Shown piece after piece: positions 39,787-44,956 of a stretch of 64,000 nt of DNA. Position 1 is the first letter of the stretch. Each line of letters starts with the position of its first letter. The DNA is from Congeria kusceri (taxonomy: Eukaryota > Mollusca > Bivalvia > Myida > Dreissenidae). Made by a program: the position numbers and the translations under genes. The stretch is from NCBI GenBank assembly GCA_027627225.1, contig CM051027.1:84941951-85005950 (forward strand), given 5' to 3'. The notes under the pieces are model-generated. The model was not told the DNA's origin, did not search any database, and saw only the letters and a list, made by a program, of their open reading frames with translations.

Positions 39787-42700
39787 CATATGTTCCGACT
39801 ATGTATCTTATTATTTAAATACCCCCCGTAACGTATATCATCTACACAATTGTGTTAACGTAAAAATTATCGGAAATTACTAATTTACTAACAATTTTGC
39901 TTTGTTATATTGCCCTAATTGTATATTTTATATACTTGGGTGAAAATAAAAGTCTTGTTCTGTTCTGTTCTGTTCTGTAACTGGGTAATATGAAATAATC
40001 TGGGAGTTGTGCACTGATTCATCTATATGCTAACAGTTTCTCAGTTGTACTTTTCGCTTGTACTCCATTACATTTGTTCTCTATATGACTAAAGTTGTTT
40101 GTAGGATTGTTTGCCACCGCATTAGAAATGCTATAACACTTCTTTTTAACGTTGTACGTCTAAACGTCATACACGGCATACACGTTGTGAAGTCCGTTTA
40201 ATCCCTTCGTCAGTCATACGTATTGTCAACAATACAGAACTAAGATATTGATATACAATAATCGTCATTTCAATATTATTTAGATTTGATCAGCTGAGTG
40301 GGCATAAATCTGCGACGCATATCTGGATATCTGTTTAGGATAAAAAATCATAATGAGAAATAATATTCACCTCCAATTGCAGATTCACATTGTCCATTAC
40401 AATGACAAGTATGGCGGCGTGGCAGAGGCTGCCACTCAACCAGACGGTCTAGCCGTCGTGGGATTTTTCATAGAGGTAACGCCATACATGAAGCGTTATT
40501 ACTTTAACGAAATAACGTTTACGTCATAAATTTTGCGTCATAAATTTGCCATCATTTAACATCTATTTTACTTAAATACCGGAGTATTGTTTTTCGGACA
40601 TAAAAATTGAATGGTGGATAAAGTTGCATTAGCAGACCAGACTGATTTCCAAATAAGTTAATTTCATGACAAAGTGCAATTCTTTAATTGTATTAAAAAC
40701 ATTACAGTTAATAAACTTAATACATATACCATCACTCTACCATCGTTTTTACCTCGACTATTCGAAGAATAGGTGAGCTATCTTAATACCTCTGGCGTCG
40801 ACGTCCGCGTCTGAATTGGTTAAAGTTTGTATTCAAAAGTCTTGTAACTTCGAAAGTACATTAGTTATTCACTTGAAACTTGGAATATACCTTATTCATC
40901 AACTCCACTATCAGGGGCAACATTCCCCATAACTCTGTTTTGTAATTTGACAGAGTTTTGCCCCCTTTTAACTTAGATTTTCTGGTTAAAATTTATATTC
41001 AAAAGCTTGTAACTTCAATACTAAAGAAGATATTCACTTGAAACTTGGAACTAACCTTTGTCATCAACTCCAGTATCATGGGCAACATTCCCCATAACTA
41101 TTTTTGTATTTTGACAGAGTTATGCCTCTTTTTCACAGATTTTCTGGTTACAGTTAATATTCAAAAGTTGTGTAACTTCAATACTACATAAGCTTTTCAC
41201 TTGAAACTTGGAACTTACGTTTGTCATCAACTCTAGTATCAGAAGCAACATTACCCATAACACTATTCTGTATTTTGACAGAGTTATGCCCCTTTTTCAC
41301 TTAGATTTTCTGTTTAAAGTTTATATTCAAAAGTTTGGTTTCTTTAAAACTACATAAGTTATTCACCTCAAACTTGGAACTAACCTTTGTCATCAACTAT
41401 AGTATTACGGGCAACATTACCCATAACTCTGTTTTGTATTTTGACAGAGTTATGCCCCCTTTTTACATAGATTTTCTGCTTAAAGTTGATATTCAAAAGT
41501 TTTGTAATTTCAAAACTACATAAGTTATTCACTTGAAACTTGTAAATAACCTTTGTCATCAACTCTAGTATCAGGGGCAACATAACCCATAACTCTGTTT
41601 TGTATTTTGACATAGTTATGCCCATTTTATACATAGATTTTGTGGTTAAAGCTTTTGTTCCAAAAATGTATAGACTGTACAAGGCTTCACTTAGAAGTTT
41701 TGTATTTTAACAAACTTATGCCCCTTCCACTATCCGAAATAGGTACCAACTGAAATACTTCGAATAGTCGAGGGCGCTGTCCTCTGACAGCTCTTGTTTC
41801 AATACGAGTGATTTGGAGTCCGTTTTATCAAGGTAGGCAACGTAGTATGTTTTCTTTGCTTGCAGGCATTACCCGCCAGCAATGCTCAATACTCTAGTAT
41901 CGTCAGTGCACTGGGGAATGTTAAGTACAAAAGTAAGTTTAACATCCTTATTGAATCGCAAATAACTTTTCAGTTCATGACAATAATTAGAATGTCTTTT
42001 TTGTCGTGTTTATTATTATGTGTGGAAGCTTCCATTACTTTCACACACACAGTCTTTGTTTTTAGTAAAGGTTAAATCCCTGATAACATCTTTGTTTTGT
42101 ACCATGTACGGTTATAATTTCGTCAATTTAAACTGCAGTGCAAACCGACCGTAATTACCTAATATACGCAAAGAAAAATAAATTGAGCGACCCTTCGTCA
42201 TTTAGCTATGAACTATATTGTTAAAGCCCGTTCCTTTTTAAACGATGGTGTTTATTTTCAAAGACTCACCAAAGAAAGAGGTCAGCAATTTGAATATGAG
42301 AGACCTTACAAACAAAGACCTTCGCCTTAATGACACAACTGGCAAGCACCTGCCCTTCTTCCGATACAAGGGCAGCTTGACCACTCCTGGTTGCATGGAG
42401 ACGGTCACATGGACAGTCATGGAATACACTATCAAGATGGGCGCCAGCCAGGTAACGAACGTCATTCTTTCTTGTTCCATGAACAGTTTTGAGGTTGTGA
42501 ACATACAATATTGTTCCACTGCACTGAATTATCCGCAACGCTGTTGCACTACCCATATTTCCACATGCAATAAGAACATGCTAGGAATAAGGCGCAATAT
42601 AGTATTATTGTAAAATATTAAACAGTGAATCTTTGAGAGTCTCAAATTTTGTTTTTATTTCAAAGGCAAATCACACAAAGTTTGCGTATTGAAATTCTTT

Positions 42701-42935
42701 GTTAAAAAGTGTTTTTGATTTTCAGATCGCGGCATTTCGCGAGATGACACACATAACATCAGGGTCTATCACCGAAAAGGACAAGATCTCGGAGAACTAC
42801 CGCCCTGTCCTGCCCCTTAACACCCGCAAAGTGTACATGAGCCACAACATGAAAACAAGCCGCGCGTCCGGCGCTTCTTCCGTTCTAGCTGTCATAGTTA
42901 TGCCTATTGTGGCCCAGTGGTTCTATATGTCGTAA
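5944..42935 (+). CDS. Two-domain secreted alpha-carbonic anhydrase, complete 15-exon gene (span includes introns)
   Basis: Alpha-CAs catalyse reversible hydration of CO2 to bicarbonate. Joining 15 exons at GT-AG sites gives one 592-residue frame. Residues 1-21 form a hydrophobic signal peptide, so the enzyme is secreted. Domain 1 covers about 22-281: zinc ligands H111, H113, H136; gatekeeper T217 in SLTTPGC; shuttle H80 in NNGHS; probable disulfide C38-C221. Domain 2 covers about 285-560: H384, H386, H409; T500; H355; C308-C504. A hydrophobic tail (about 570-592) after SGAS suggests a GPI anchor or membrane anchor. N-glycosylation motifs NFT, NVS, NNT, NIS and NDT are present. Both domains look catalytically complete. 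A two-domain CA is known from the giant clam Tridacna. The coding sequence is intact over 37 kb despite many intronic transposons. The gene symbol is left empty because vertebrate CA numbers do not transfer. Confidence 0.93.
6482..7183. repeat. Apparently perfect 351-bp tandem duplication in intron 1
   Basis: Copy 1 (6482-6832) and copy 2 (6833-7183) look identical by eye over the whole unit, from TTTTTACAGATTAACTG to AAAAGTAATTTG. Such identity in neutral intron DNA means a very recent duplication, or a haplotype or assembly artefact. Confidence 0.9.
7258..7308. repeat. Short inverted repeat
   Basis: A TTATATCGCGATT arm faces an AATCGCGATATAA arm about 20 bp away, forming a strong hairpin. 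It may be the end of an otherwise unrecognised element. Confidence 0.55.
7310..8658. other. Intron 1, unannotated AT-rich stretch
   Basis: No exon or known element recognised. The small open frame at 7954-8136 has no domain and no splice context. Confidence 0.5.
8659..8896 (+). repeat. tRNA-derived SINE, copy 2 (head truncated)
   Basis: Starts inside the tRNA-like head after the A box, keeps the B box GGTTCGAGCCC and the whole body (CATGAGACGTTAAACCGAGG, GTGTACTAGGTGCTT, CTAAAAGACCCAGGG) and ends near CGGTGCACTCGAT. It is very similar to the full copy at 49101-49391. Confidence 0.85.
8897..10391. other. Intron 1, unannotated AT-rich stretch
   Basis: No coding region or clear repeat boundary seen. 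Around 9990-10210 a GC-richer segment with AAAATGGCGGCGGAAACGG is present, without further evidence for a gene. Confidence 0.45.
10392..11722 (+). pseudogene. 5'-truncated non-LTR retrotransposon (LINE), C-terminal ORF fragment
   Basis: An open frame runs from just after a stop at 10389 to TAG at 11363. It encodes the region C-terminal of the reverse transcriptase: a [18 protein letters not shown].. thumb-like segment, [18 protein letters not shown], then a terminal zinc-knuckle pattern C-x2-C-x9-H-x4-C. The RT catalytic motifs and endonuclease are absent, as expected for a truncated insertion. The matching segments of the LINE at 35332-39976 ([19 protein letters not shown]) show kinship. A roughly 350-bp 3' UTR ends near AATAAATATGTTGAACC with a TTGAA-like tail. 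It sits in the sense orientation in intron 1 and is not part of the CA protein. Confidence 0.85.
11723..13065. other. Intron 1, unannotated stretch
   Basis: AT-rich, with a short CA run near 12330. Two overlapping small open frames (12562-12801 minus, 12794-13045 plus) have no recognisable features. Confidence 0.45.
13066..13870. repeat. Diverged intra-intron duplication, copy A
   Basis: Shares many islands with 15690-17440: CAGTCGCAGACAATAACTGT, CATCTTTGCAAGACGTTAA, TAGTTTCA.GGTGACG, GAAAGTCGTTTG, TTTCTTGCTTTTGATTCGATG, ATATGTGTGCAAACAA, in the same order. Some islands also recur in gene 2 intron 1 (around 54460-54500), so this block belongs to the ancestral CA intron. Confidence 0.75.
15237..15613. 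mobile_element. MITE with ~105-bp terminal inverted repeats
   Basis: The arm at 15237-15345 (containing CAGACAGTTTTCTTTGTTTT, TAACTGTGATATCAG, CCAAATATGCAAGCT) is the reverse complement, with scattered mismatches, of the arm at about 15505-15613. The loop is about 160 bp. Long inverted arms with no coding content indicate a non-autonomous DNA transposon. The small open frames here on both strands are shadows of it. Confidence 0.8.
15690..17440. repeat. Diverged intra-intron duplication, copy B (interrupted)
   Basis: Second copy of the block at 13066-13870, interrupted by the Helitron-like element at 15765-16710. Flanking pieces before (ending TTAGATGTTTTG) and after (starting TTTGTTTTGATCAGTTATGG) join up to match the uninterrupted copy A. 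Confidence 0.75.
15765..16710 (+). mobile_element. Helitron-like (HINE/pearl-type) element 1 with ~157-bp tandem core
   Basis: The core is five imperfect units of about 150-170 bp (marked by AAACTTGGCTCAAATGTTT and CTCAAGGTCAAGGTCACAC). The right end has a small hairpin GTCC-TTT-GGAC followed by TGCCTTG and a T-rich site. A CCCGC.CCG segment at the left and CGGCGGGGG at the right could be the inverted sub-terminal repeats. No coding capacity. The copy-A empty site supports the boundaries to within a few bases. Confidence 0.7.
17441..18390. other. Intron 1, unannotated stretch
   Basis: Intronic AT-rich DNA. TTATTATTCAATA near 17479 recurs in gene 2 intron 1 (near 55348), consistent with shared ancestry. 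No gene supported. Confidence 0.45.
18391..19967 (+). mobile_element. Helitron-like (HINE/pearl-type) element 2 with two tandem arrays
   Basis: The left end GCTCGACTTTTCGAAG and the right end AAAATCGAGGGTGCTGTCC-TCC-GACAGCTC resemble those of element 4 (40751-41796). The right end contains a GCTGTC/GACAGC hairpin. Inside are a GGCGTC repeat, two ~180-bp units (18481, 18663) and about seven ~138-bp units (marked by ATACCTTATATCGAGACC and CGGTTTCCGCTCAATAACTT). No protein coding. The terminal design fits non-autonomous Helentron-type elements known in bivalves as pearl. Confidence 0.75.
19968..21091. other. Intron 1, unannotated stretch
   Basis: No supported feature. Open frames at 20338-20523 and 20777-20959 lack domains. 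Confidence 0.45.
21092..21170. repeat. (ATC)n/(ATA)n microsatellite
   Basis: Trinucleotide run CATCAT..ATAATA..CATCAT. It generates Ile- or Met-rich open frames on both strands that are not genes. Confidence 0.93.
21189..21330. repeat. 30-bp minisatellite, about 4.7 copies
   Basis: Unit GACATAAACACTATGATCCG followed by TATCTCAAC(C/T), repeated with few substitutions. Confidence 0.9.
21331..23312. other. Intron 1: possible solo LTR, CAA/GCT low complexity
   Basis: 22320-22781 has LTR-like traits (see findings). About 23080-23220 is a CAA-rich then GTT/GCT-rich low-complexity stretch. No exon supported. Confidence 0.4.
23313..23573. mobile_element. Double-hairpin MITE, copy 1
   Basis: The ends TGAGGCGTGTCGTGGGAAA and TTTCCCACGACACGCCTCA are inverted repeats. 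Each half contains a further palindrome around TTAGCCTGTGC..GCACAGGCTAA, so the element can fold into two hairpins within one long inverted repeat. No coding capacity. Two relatives in the window (24394-24630, 44139-44401) establish it as a family. Confidence 0.9.
24170..24190 (+). CDS. CA gene 1 exon 2 (21-nt microexon)
   Basis: This microexon is preceded by a pyrimidine-rich TTTCGTTTCAG acceptor and followed by GTATGT. It supplies WSYDGDN, the N-terminal W-x-Y element of alpha-CAs just before GP..W. It is phase 1 at both ends. Without it the Trp-Tyr motif would be lost. An equally short, equally placed exon exists in gene 2 (56507-56527). Confidence 0.9.
24374..24630. mobile_element. Double-hairpin MITE, copy 2, with duplicated left end
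   Basis: Same family as 23313-23573. The left terminus TTTGAGGCGTGTCGTG appears twice, at 24372 and 24392, giving a 20-bp tandem stub before the full element (24394-24630). The second inner hairpin is partly deleted. It ends 49 bp before exon 3 of CA gene 1. Confidence 0.88.
24680..24838 (+). CDS. CA gene 1 exon 3 (domain 1, N-terminal part)
   Basis: Encodes GPSYW, then [12 protein letters not shown] (an alpha-CA signature with the disulfide Cys) and ends at NNGHS, which holds the His64-type proton shuttle. Acceptor CCTTCAG, donor GTGAGA, phase 1 at the 3' end. About 4.3 kb of repeat-rich intron 3 follows. Confidence 0.95.
25073..25244. mobile_element. Palindromic MITE in intron 3 of gene 1
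   Basis: Arms of ~45 bp: GTTGTTTATCGGCCAATAAA on the left faces TTTATTGGCCGATAAACA on the right, with AATTTTCG outside. The same element is in gene 2 at 57073-57244, so it was inserted before the gene duplication. Confidence 0.85.
25945..26239. mobile_element. Short inverted-repeat element in intron 3 of gene 1
   Basis: The ends AAAATATGTTTGTTTCAA and CTGAAACAAACATATTTTT are inverted repeats, and CTACCCTAAAA faces CTACCTACCCTAATTTTTTG inside. It is shared with gene 2 (57954-58240). Confidence 0.75.
26828..27066. repeat. 30-bp minisatellite in intron 3 of gene 1, about 8 copies
   Basis: Unit GGCTATTGGCGGGGAAGGGT followed by GGACTTTCAA, with G/A variation. The long open frames on both strands are artefacts of the period being a multiple of three. 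Counterpart at 60226-60438. Confidence 0.93.
27678..28537 (+). mobile_element. Helitron-like (HINE/pearl-type) element 3 with ~140-bp tandem core
   Basis: Left TATACCCCCCACAA and right TTGTGGGGGTATAT are inverted sub-terminal repeats. The right end carries a hairpin GTCAC-TCAT-GTGAC followed by AATTCTAGTTT. The core has about four units with GGCTTGACATATTCAAATAA and GGTTACAAACCACTAAAT. A G-run of about 14 lies near the left end. No coding capacity. The gene 2 copy is at 60940-61759. Confidence 0.75.
29141..29298 (+). CDS. CA gene 1 exon 4 (domain 1, zinc site)
   Basis: Begins VQLDI after a TTTTTTTTCCAG acceptor and contains LQLHFHWG with two zinc ligands (H111, H113), then GSEHT with the Glu106-type residue. 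It ends FPLE before GTGAGT (phase 0). Confidence 0.96.
29748..29837 (+). CDS. CA gene 1 exon 5 (domain 1, third zinc histidine)
   Basis: Starts LHIVHVK, giving the third zinc ligand (H136), and ends with LAVLGIFFV, the Val143-type pocket strand. Acceptor TATTTCAG, donor GTGAGT, phase 0 on both sides. Confidence 0.95.
30043..30600. repeat. 51-bp tandem array in intron 5, about 11 copies
   Basis: Unit TAAACTAAATATTGAAATCC then CCTAATGCGTTCTTGTTTCT then AACACTGTTTG, repeated with few substitutions. Some units lack the last four bases (47 bp). No protein is implied. Confidence 0.95.
31058..31130 (+). CDS. CA gene 1 exon 6 (domain 1)
   Basis: Encodes [19 protein letters not shown].. up to RYK, the helix region after the pocket strand, with an NNT glycosylation motif. 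Acceptor GCTTACAG, donor GTGAGT, phase 1 at the 3' end. Confidence 0.92.
31355..31509 (+). CDS. CA gene 1 exon 7 (domain 1, active-site wall)
   Basis: Encodes [13 protein letters not shown] with the Thr199-type gatekeeper (T217) and the second disulfide Cys (C221), then VVWTVFE, and ends SEAQ. Acceptor ATTTGCAG, donor GTACTG, phase 0. Confidence 0.95.
32271..32397 (+). CDS. CA gene 1 exon 8 (domain 1 end and linker)
   Basis: Encodes MREFRALYE and [11 protein letters not shown], the conserved C-terminal NxRPxQPLNGR motif of alpha-CAs, then a short basic linker. Acceptor TTTGTTGCAG, donor GTGACT, phase 1. A single-domain enzyme would end about here. Here the frame continues into a second domain. 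Confidence 0.93.
32640..32726 (-). repeat. tRNA-like sequence with disrupted anticodon arm
   Basis: On the minus strand, acceptor arms CCAAGCA and TGCTTGG pair perfectly around an A-box-like TAGCGCAGTTTGTTA and a B-box-like GAGTTCGATCCC. The distance between boxes is longer than in a normal tRNA, and no CCA or clear anticodon stem is seen. It is probably a tRNA pseudogene or the head of a SINE, lying in intron 8. Confidence 0.5.
33014..33055 (+). CDS. CA gene 1 exon 9 (start of domain 2)
   Basis: 42-nt exon encoding [13 protein letters not shown], the W-x-Y element of the second domain. It is the positional counterpart of microexon 2, with the same phases. Acceptor ATTTATAG, donor GTAAGA. 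Confidence 0.88.
33253..33432 (+). CDS. CA gene 1 exon 10 (domain 2, N-terminal part)
   Basis: Begins GPENW, has C308 and AQSPIDI, and ends SNNGHA with H355 (proton-shuttle position). Acceptor CTATTGCAG, donor GTAAGT, phase 1. Counterpart of exon 3. Confidence 0.95.
34170..34321 (+). CDS. CA gene 1 exon 11 (domain 2, zinc site)
   Basis: Encodes IQVDI and [19 protein letters not shown] with zinc ligands H384 and H386, ending YPME before GTGAGA (phase 0). Intron 11 then holds a hAT-type element starting 22 bp after the donor and a 4.6 kb LINE, and the frame resumes at 40383. Confidence 0.95.
34344..35295. mobile_element. Non-autonomous hAT-type DNA transposon in intron 11
   Basis: The termini begin TAGGGATGGGACCGAATACT on both ends as inverted repeats and continue as ATTCGAATATTCG-rich arms. 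The element is flanked by an exact 8-bp direct repeat GTATTTAA at 34336-34343 and 35296-35303. An 8-bp duplication and a TAGGG start are hallmarks of hAT elements. The 952 bp hold no transposase. The short open frame at 34629-34829 has no recognisable domain. It lies 22 bp after the exon 11 donor, which it leaves intact. Confidence 0.9.
35330..38476 (+). CDS. LINE ORF2-type polyprotein: AP endonuclease (partial), reverse transcriptase, C-terminal zinc knuckle
   Basis: About 1048 codons are open without a stop. There is no native start because the 5' end is truncated, and the first internal Met is at 35438. Visible in order: AP-endonuclease pieces [13 protein letters not shown] and [12 protein letters not shown], then a linker, then RT with [22 protein letters not shown], motif [27 protein letters not shown], catalytic YADDT near 37318, and a C-terminal C-x2-C-x9-H-x4-C knuckle (CSLC..HH..C). 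It would nick DNA and reverse-transcribe its own RNA. Motif A reads SQALD where SKAFD is usual. The clade is not resolved here: the Jockey/CR1-like group is likely, RTE-like is possible. The open frame implies recent insertion. Confidence 0.88.
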   Translation, partial: LWISICKSLAKLDENIIIGAVYVPPENSKFFKDDEFMAFENEISQKCHEHKYVILAGDFNSRVGSMKYYITTDPHLNDMFDIDDDIQSQLDKYKTLEQLSIPLIRTSKDHRTNTQGLRLIDLCKNNNIFILNGRLSSGNDCAILTFRNKSTIDYVIASSDCFYFLSDFHIIETDSLFSDGHNALTLSINIPHRKCSNISTKNLSDMNLKPKWTPDLSNQFVNNINLNIIDQILLQINTYPQSQQTIEHITDQLQSVFHQASTSTYPENKKRFHYNRPENNKPWFGPQSSKARKNYHTAKNDYTKNITIDTKQRMINASKEYKRTMNYHINASKHNMSNKLRSMSDKNPKQYWSFLNKLKPKTKVTTIPTLDEFHDHFKEINTSTIDDNRFNDTNSHLQNDTSNRLNTPITEEEIQKCITTLKNSKTPSPFDNILNEYIKSTKHLLMPVYHKLFNCVLESRFIPQSWLNGIIIPIFENKGDPKDPNNYRPITILSCLGKLFTSILNERLNKFLNENNISDENQAGFRKGYSCSDHIFTLHSLIEILKKRKQKLFCAFIDFSQALDKVWRIGLWHKLIKQNINGKFLHLIQNMYNNIKSSISINGNISETFVSGIGVRQGENLSPIIFSIFLNDLQTHMHLNGSTGIELENPLDLSLWLKLLILLYADDTVILSDSKIDVQNSLNTFHKYCDNWHLKINLSKTKIAIFGARQLQNFHFTLGDNPVKITDRYHYLGITLSSNGSFLNARKHLAEQATKAMHLLYTRANNAELPIDLILKLFDHTVLPILIYGSEIFGFEIVDILEKVHNNFLRKITNARKSTPMAFLYGELGRYPIAINIKSRMISFWNRILIGKDQKLSIQIYKYMMNLPITNFKWANKIKEILTSVNLSNLWDNQFLTTQSNICRLVKAKLLTQFKTQWHNQLQQTHKGQIYTSFKQTPSFEDYFIKLTKTEYTYLFKFRTANHWLPVETGRYDGTPFKERICSLCNSGQVGSEHHYLLNCDFFKSEREQFLGHDLYDATLIKILTSNSLQLLQNTSKFIRFIFSKFKR
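35332..39976 (+). mobile_element. Non-LTR retrotransposon (LINE), 5'-truncated, intact remaining ORF
   Basis: Contains the coding region at 35330-38476, a ~1.5 kb AT-rich 3' UTR with a (TTA)n tract, and a (TTCTG)n tail ending at 39976. GTAACT occurs at 35326-35331 and again at 39977-39982, a plausible short target-site duplication. The sense-oriented insertion makes up most of intron 11. The endonuclease N-terminus is missing, so the copy is truncated at the 5' end. Confidence 0.85.
39704..39786. repeat. (TTA)n microsatellite
   Basis: About 27 ATT/TTA units within the LINE 3' UTR region. The Ile-rich open frame across it is an artefact. Confidence 0.95.
40383..40475 (+). CDS. CA gene 1 exon 12 (domain 2, third zinc histidine)
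   Basis: Begins IHIVHYND with H409 as the third zinc ligand and ends LAVVGFFIE. Acceptor CCAATTGCAG, donor GTAACG, phase 0 both sides. Counterpart of exon 5. Confidence 0.95.
40751..41796 (+). mobile_element. Helitron-like (HINE/pearl-type) element 4 with ~164-bp tandem core
   Basis: Left CCTCGACTATTCGAAGAATA and right CTTCGAATAGTCGAGG are inverted sub-terminal repeats. The right end continues GCGCTGTC-CTCT-GACAGCTCTTGTTT, a 3' hairpin and T-rich target. The core is about five units marked by CACTTGAAACTTGGAA and TTTGACAGAGTTATGCCCC. It lies in intron 12, 69 bp before exon 13. Confidence 0.8.
41866..41932 (+). CDS. CA gene 1 exon 13 (domain 2)
   Basis: Encodes [19 protein letters not shown] then KYK, parallel to exon 6 (which also ends in YK, phase 1). 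Acceptor TTGCTTGCAG, donor GTAAGT. Confidence 0.92.
42264..42451 (+). CDS. CA gene 1 exon 14 (domain 2, active-site wall)
   Basis: Encodes [13 protein letters not shown] with T500 and C504, then VTWTVMEY, ending MGASQ (phase 0). It is 33 nt longer than exon 7, with extra residues before the FFRYKG strand. Acceptor ATTTTCAAAG, donor GTAACG. Confidence 0.94.
42726..42935 (+). CDS. CA gene 1 exon 15 (domain 2 end, hydrophobic tail, stop)
   Basis: Encodes IAAFREM and [14 protein letters not shown], the C-terminal CA motif, then a Ser/Gly-rich stretch (SRASGASS) and a hydrophobic end ([17 protein letters not shown]) before TAA. A small-residue site plus a terminal hydrophobic tail fits a GPI signal. 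A short membrane anchor is the alternative. Acceptor GATTTTCAG. Confidence 0.93.
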   Translation: MAAFREMTHITSGSITEKDKISENYRPVLPLNTRKVYMSHNMKTSRASGASSVLAVIVMPIVAQWFYMS

Positions 42936-44138
42936 TGTTAGGATGCTTAATTACAAAAACGAGTATTTTATTTACTTGCCAGTATTTGATATTAATTTAG
43001 TTTATGGTTAGTATGCGATCCTTCAGAAAATGCGTTTTGTTATTCAAGACTATTTCAATACAATGAGTCGTAAAATACAACTTGCAATCATCACTTATCG
43101 CCGGATCTGCAAATGCCAGATTAACTTTTAGGAGTATATGACATCACATTCCAACTCATATTATGCTTTATTATTCATATTGAAAACGGATGTTGATAAA
43201 CAAGAAATCACCGACCATTGTTTTCGATTAAAACAAAAACAAACAATTATTGTATAGGATTCTCTGGCACAAACATGCGATGTTTCGGTTGAATTTATTT
43301 TGACACGTCACTATAGATACATGCAGTTCCGTACTGCATTTACGTTACGGTTCAATCTCCTTACTTTTTCGTGTATACATGTATATATGTTTAACTTACT
43401 TCGTAATATCGTTAACTCACTATGTTTCTTTTTTATTCTTTTCACTGTATCGTATATCATATGCATGCCTTAGTGTGCAAATCTGGAAATAAAACGCCGA
43501 TTGTTTCAATGTCAACGTTTATTGTTACCTAAATTGAAAGATTAGTGAGAATTACGAAATCATTGTAAATGAATCTCATTTTAAGAAGAATGTTAGTATG
43601 GCAACGAAGCTTTTCCACCGTATTTTAGTGTTTAAGACTCATGAAAATGATGCACATATACTACGAACATTATATTGTAATTTATTACCACCTCCATTTC
43701 GTTTGTCTTAACAAATGTAGCATTCGAACGAACGACGACAAAATCGCATAATCCAACGAAAATGCACCCATACTTAAAGGCGTTACAAACAGTACGCATG
43801 CGCATAACGAAACAAACGTATTTTTATTCAATTTCTCGCGCCCTCGATAATATTAATTTGGATATTTGTTCTATTTGTAAACAATATATGTAATTTATAT
43901 CAATTATTTTTACAAATAAATCCGTCTTGTTACTGTTTAACACTGTTTCAGTATTAATTGTCAGTCAACGAACTTTTATGTTGATGTGTTTGCGCGTTCA
44001 AAGTTGCGGAACTATCGTCGATGTGCTCTTTTCTTCTGCCGTCTCTTTTAGTAGGTACAGAAGCAAGTACAAACTGAACATGTGTGAGCACGGAAACCTC
44101 CAATCGTCTGAAACATAAAATATGCATTTGAACATATA
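42936..44138 (+). other. 3' UTR of CA gene 1 and following intergenic DNA
   Basis: The UTR probably runs from the TAA to about 43510, downstream of the poly(A) signal. The rest is AT-rich with no gene seen. The small open frame at 43927-44118 is unsupported. Confidence 0.5.
43488..43493 (+). terminator. Poly(A) signal of CA gene 1
   Basis: AATAAA 553 nt after the stop codon, followed within ~30 nt by a T-rich stretch (GTTTATTGTTACC). It is the first clear canonical hexamer after the coding region in a suitable context. The exact cleavage site is inferred. Confidence 0.6.
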
Positions 44139-44401
44139 TGTGGCGAGTCGTAGGAAAACCGGGCTTAATATATGAGCGTTAAGTGTCGTACCGGATCAGC
44201 CTGTACAGTCTGCACAGGCCAATTTAGGACGGCACTTTCCGCCTACAGTGGATTTATGTTTAGAAGCGACTTCCTTGAAACAGAAAAAATCTCAGAATCG
44301 GAAAGTGTCGTCCTGGATTAGCCTGTGCGGACTGTACAGCCTAATCCTGTACGACACTTTACGCACATGCATTAAGCCCGGGTTGCCCTCGACACGTCTC
44401 A
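44139..44401. mobile_element. Double-hairpin MITE, copy 3
   Basis: Same family as 23313-23573 but more diverged at the ends (TGTGGCGAGTCGTAGGAAA and CGACACGTCTCA). The inner palindromes with TTAGCCTGTGCGGACTGTAC and the TTCCGCCTACAGTGGATTTA segment are intact. Confidence 0.88.
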
Positions 44402-44956
44402 TATATCATTTGAAAGCCTTTGACCATTCTGAAATTTGAAAATGTAACTTAGACACAGTTAAGAACTGAGAACTCAAGTAGTCCATTTGTCAACATCCGA
44501 TACCAACTAAAATATATATATAACTTTAATTTTCGGGTCAAGGTTTTCATAGTGTTAAAGCCAGTAAACTTTCAGTCAGCTTTCGTACAGCCCGATGCAG
44601 GAACTACAGGATGACCCTACCGTAGATGTACAACATGTTTTCAATATCGTTATTATGCTAATACAATCAAATGCACGAATTGTTACATAATTTGATTTAG
44701 TTCTTACAATTCACTCATACGTCTTTTAATACGGTAGTTATCTATTACGCACATACAATATAGCTTTGATTGAATGTGACGTATTCCAGAATATGAAGTT
44801 CAACCTCATGCTGTTATCCGACAATACTATCCGGGTTGTAACCAACGGTGTATTTGTCAGAGCGCTGTATAATCGGACAGCAAGCATGGGAAACCTCTCG
44901 CTTTCGGAGAGTGTCGTCTTGACTTAGCTAAGGACGGTGCGACACAATTTTTACTA

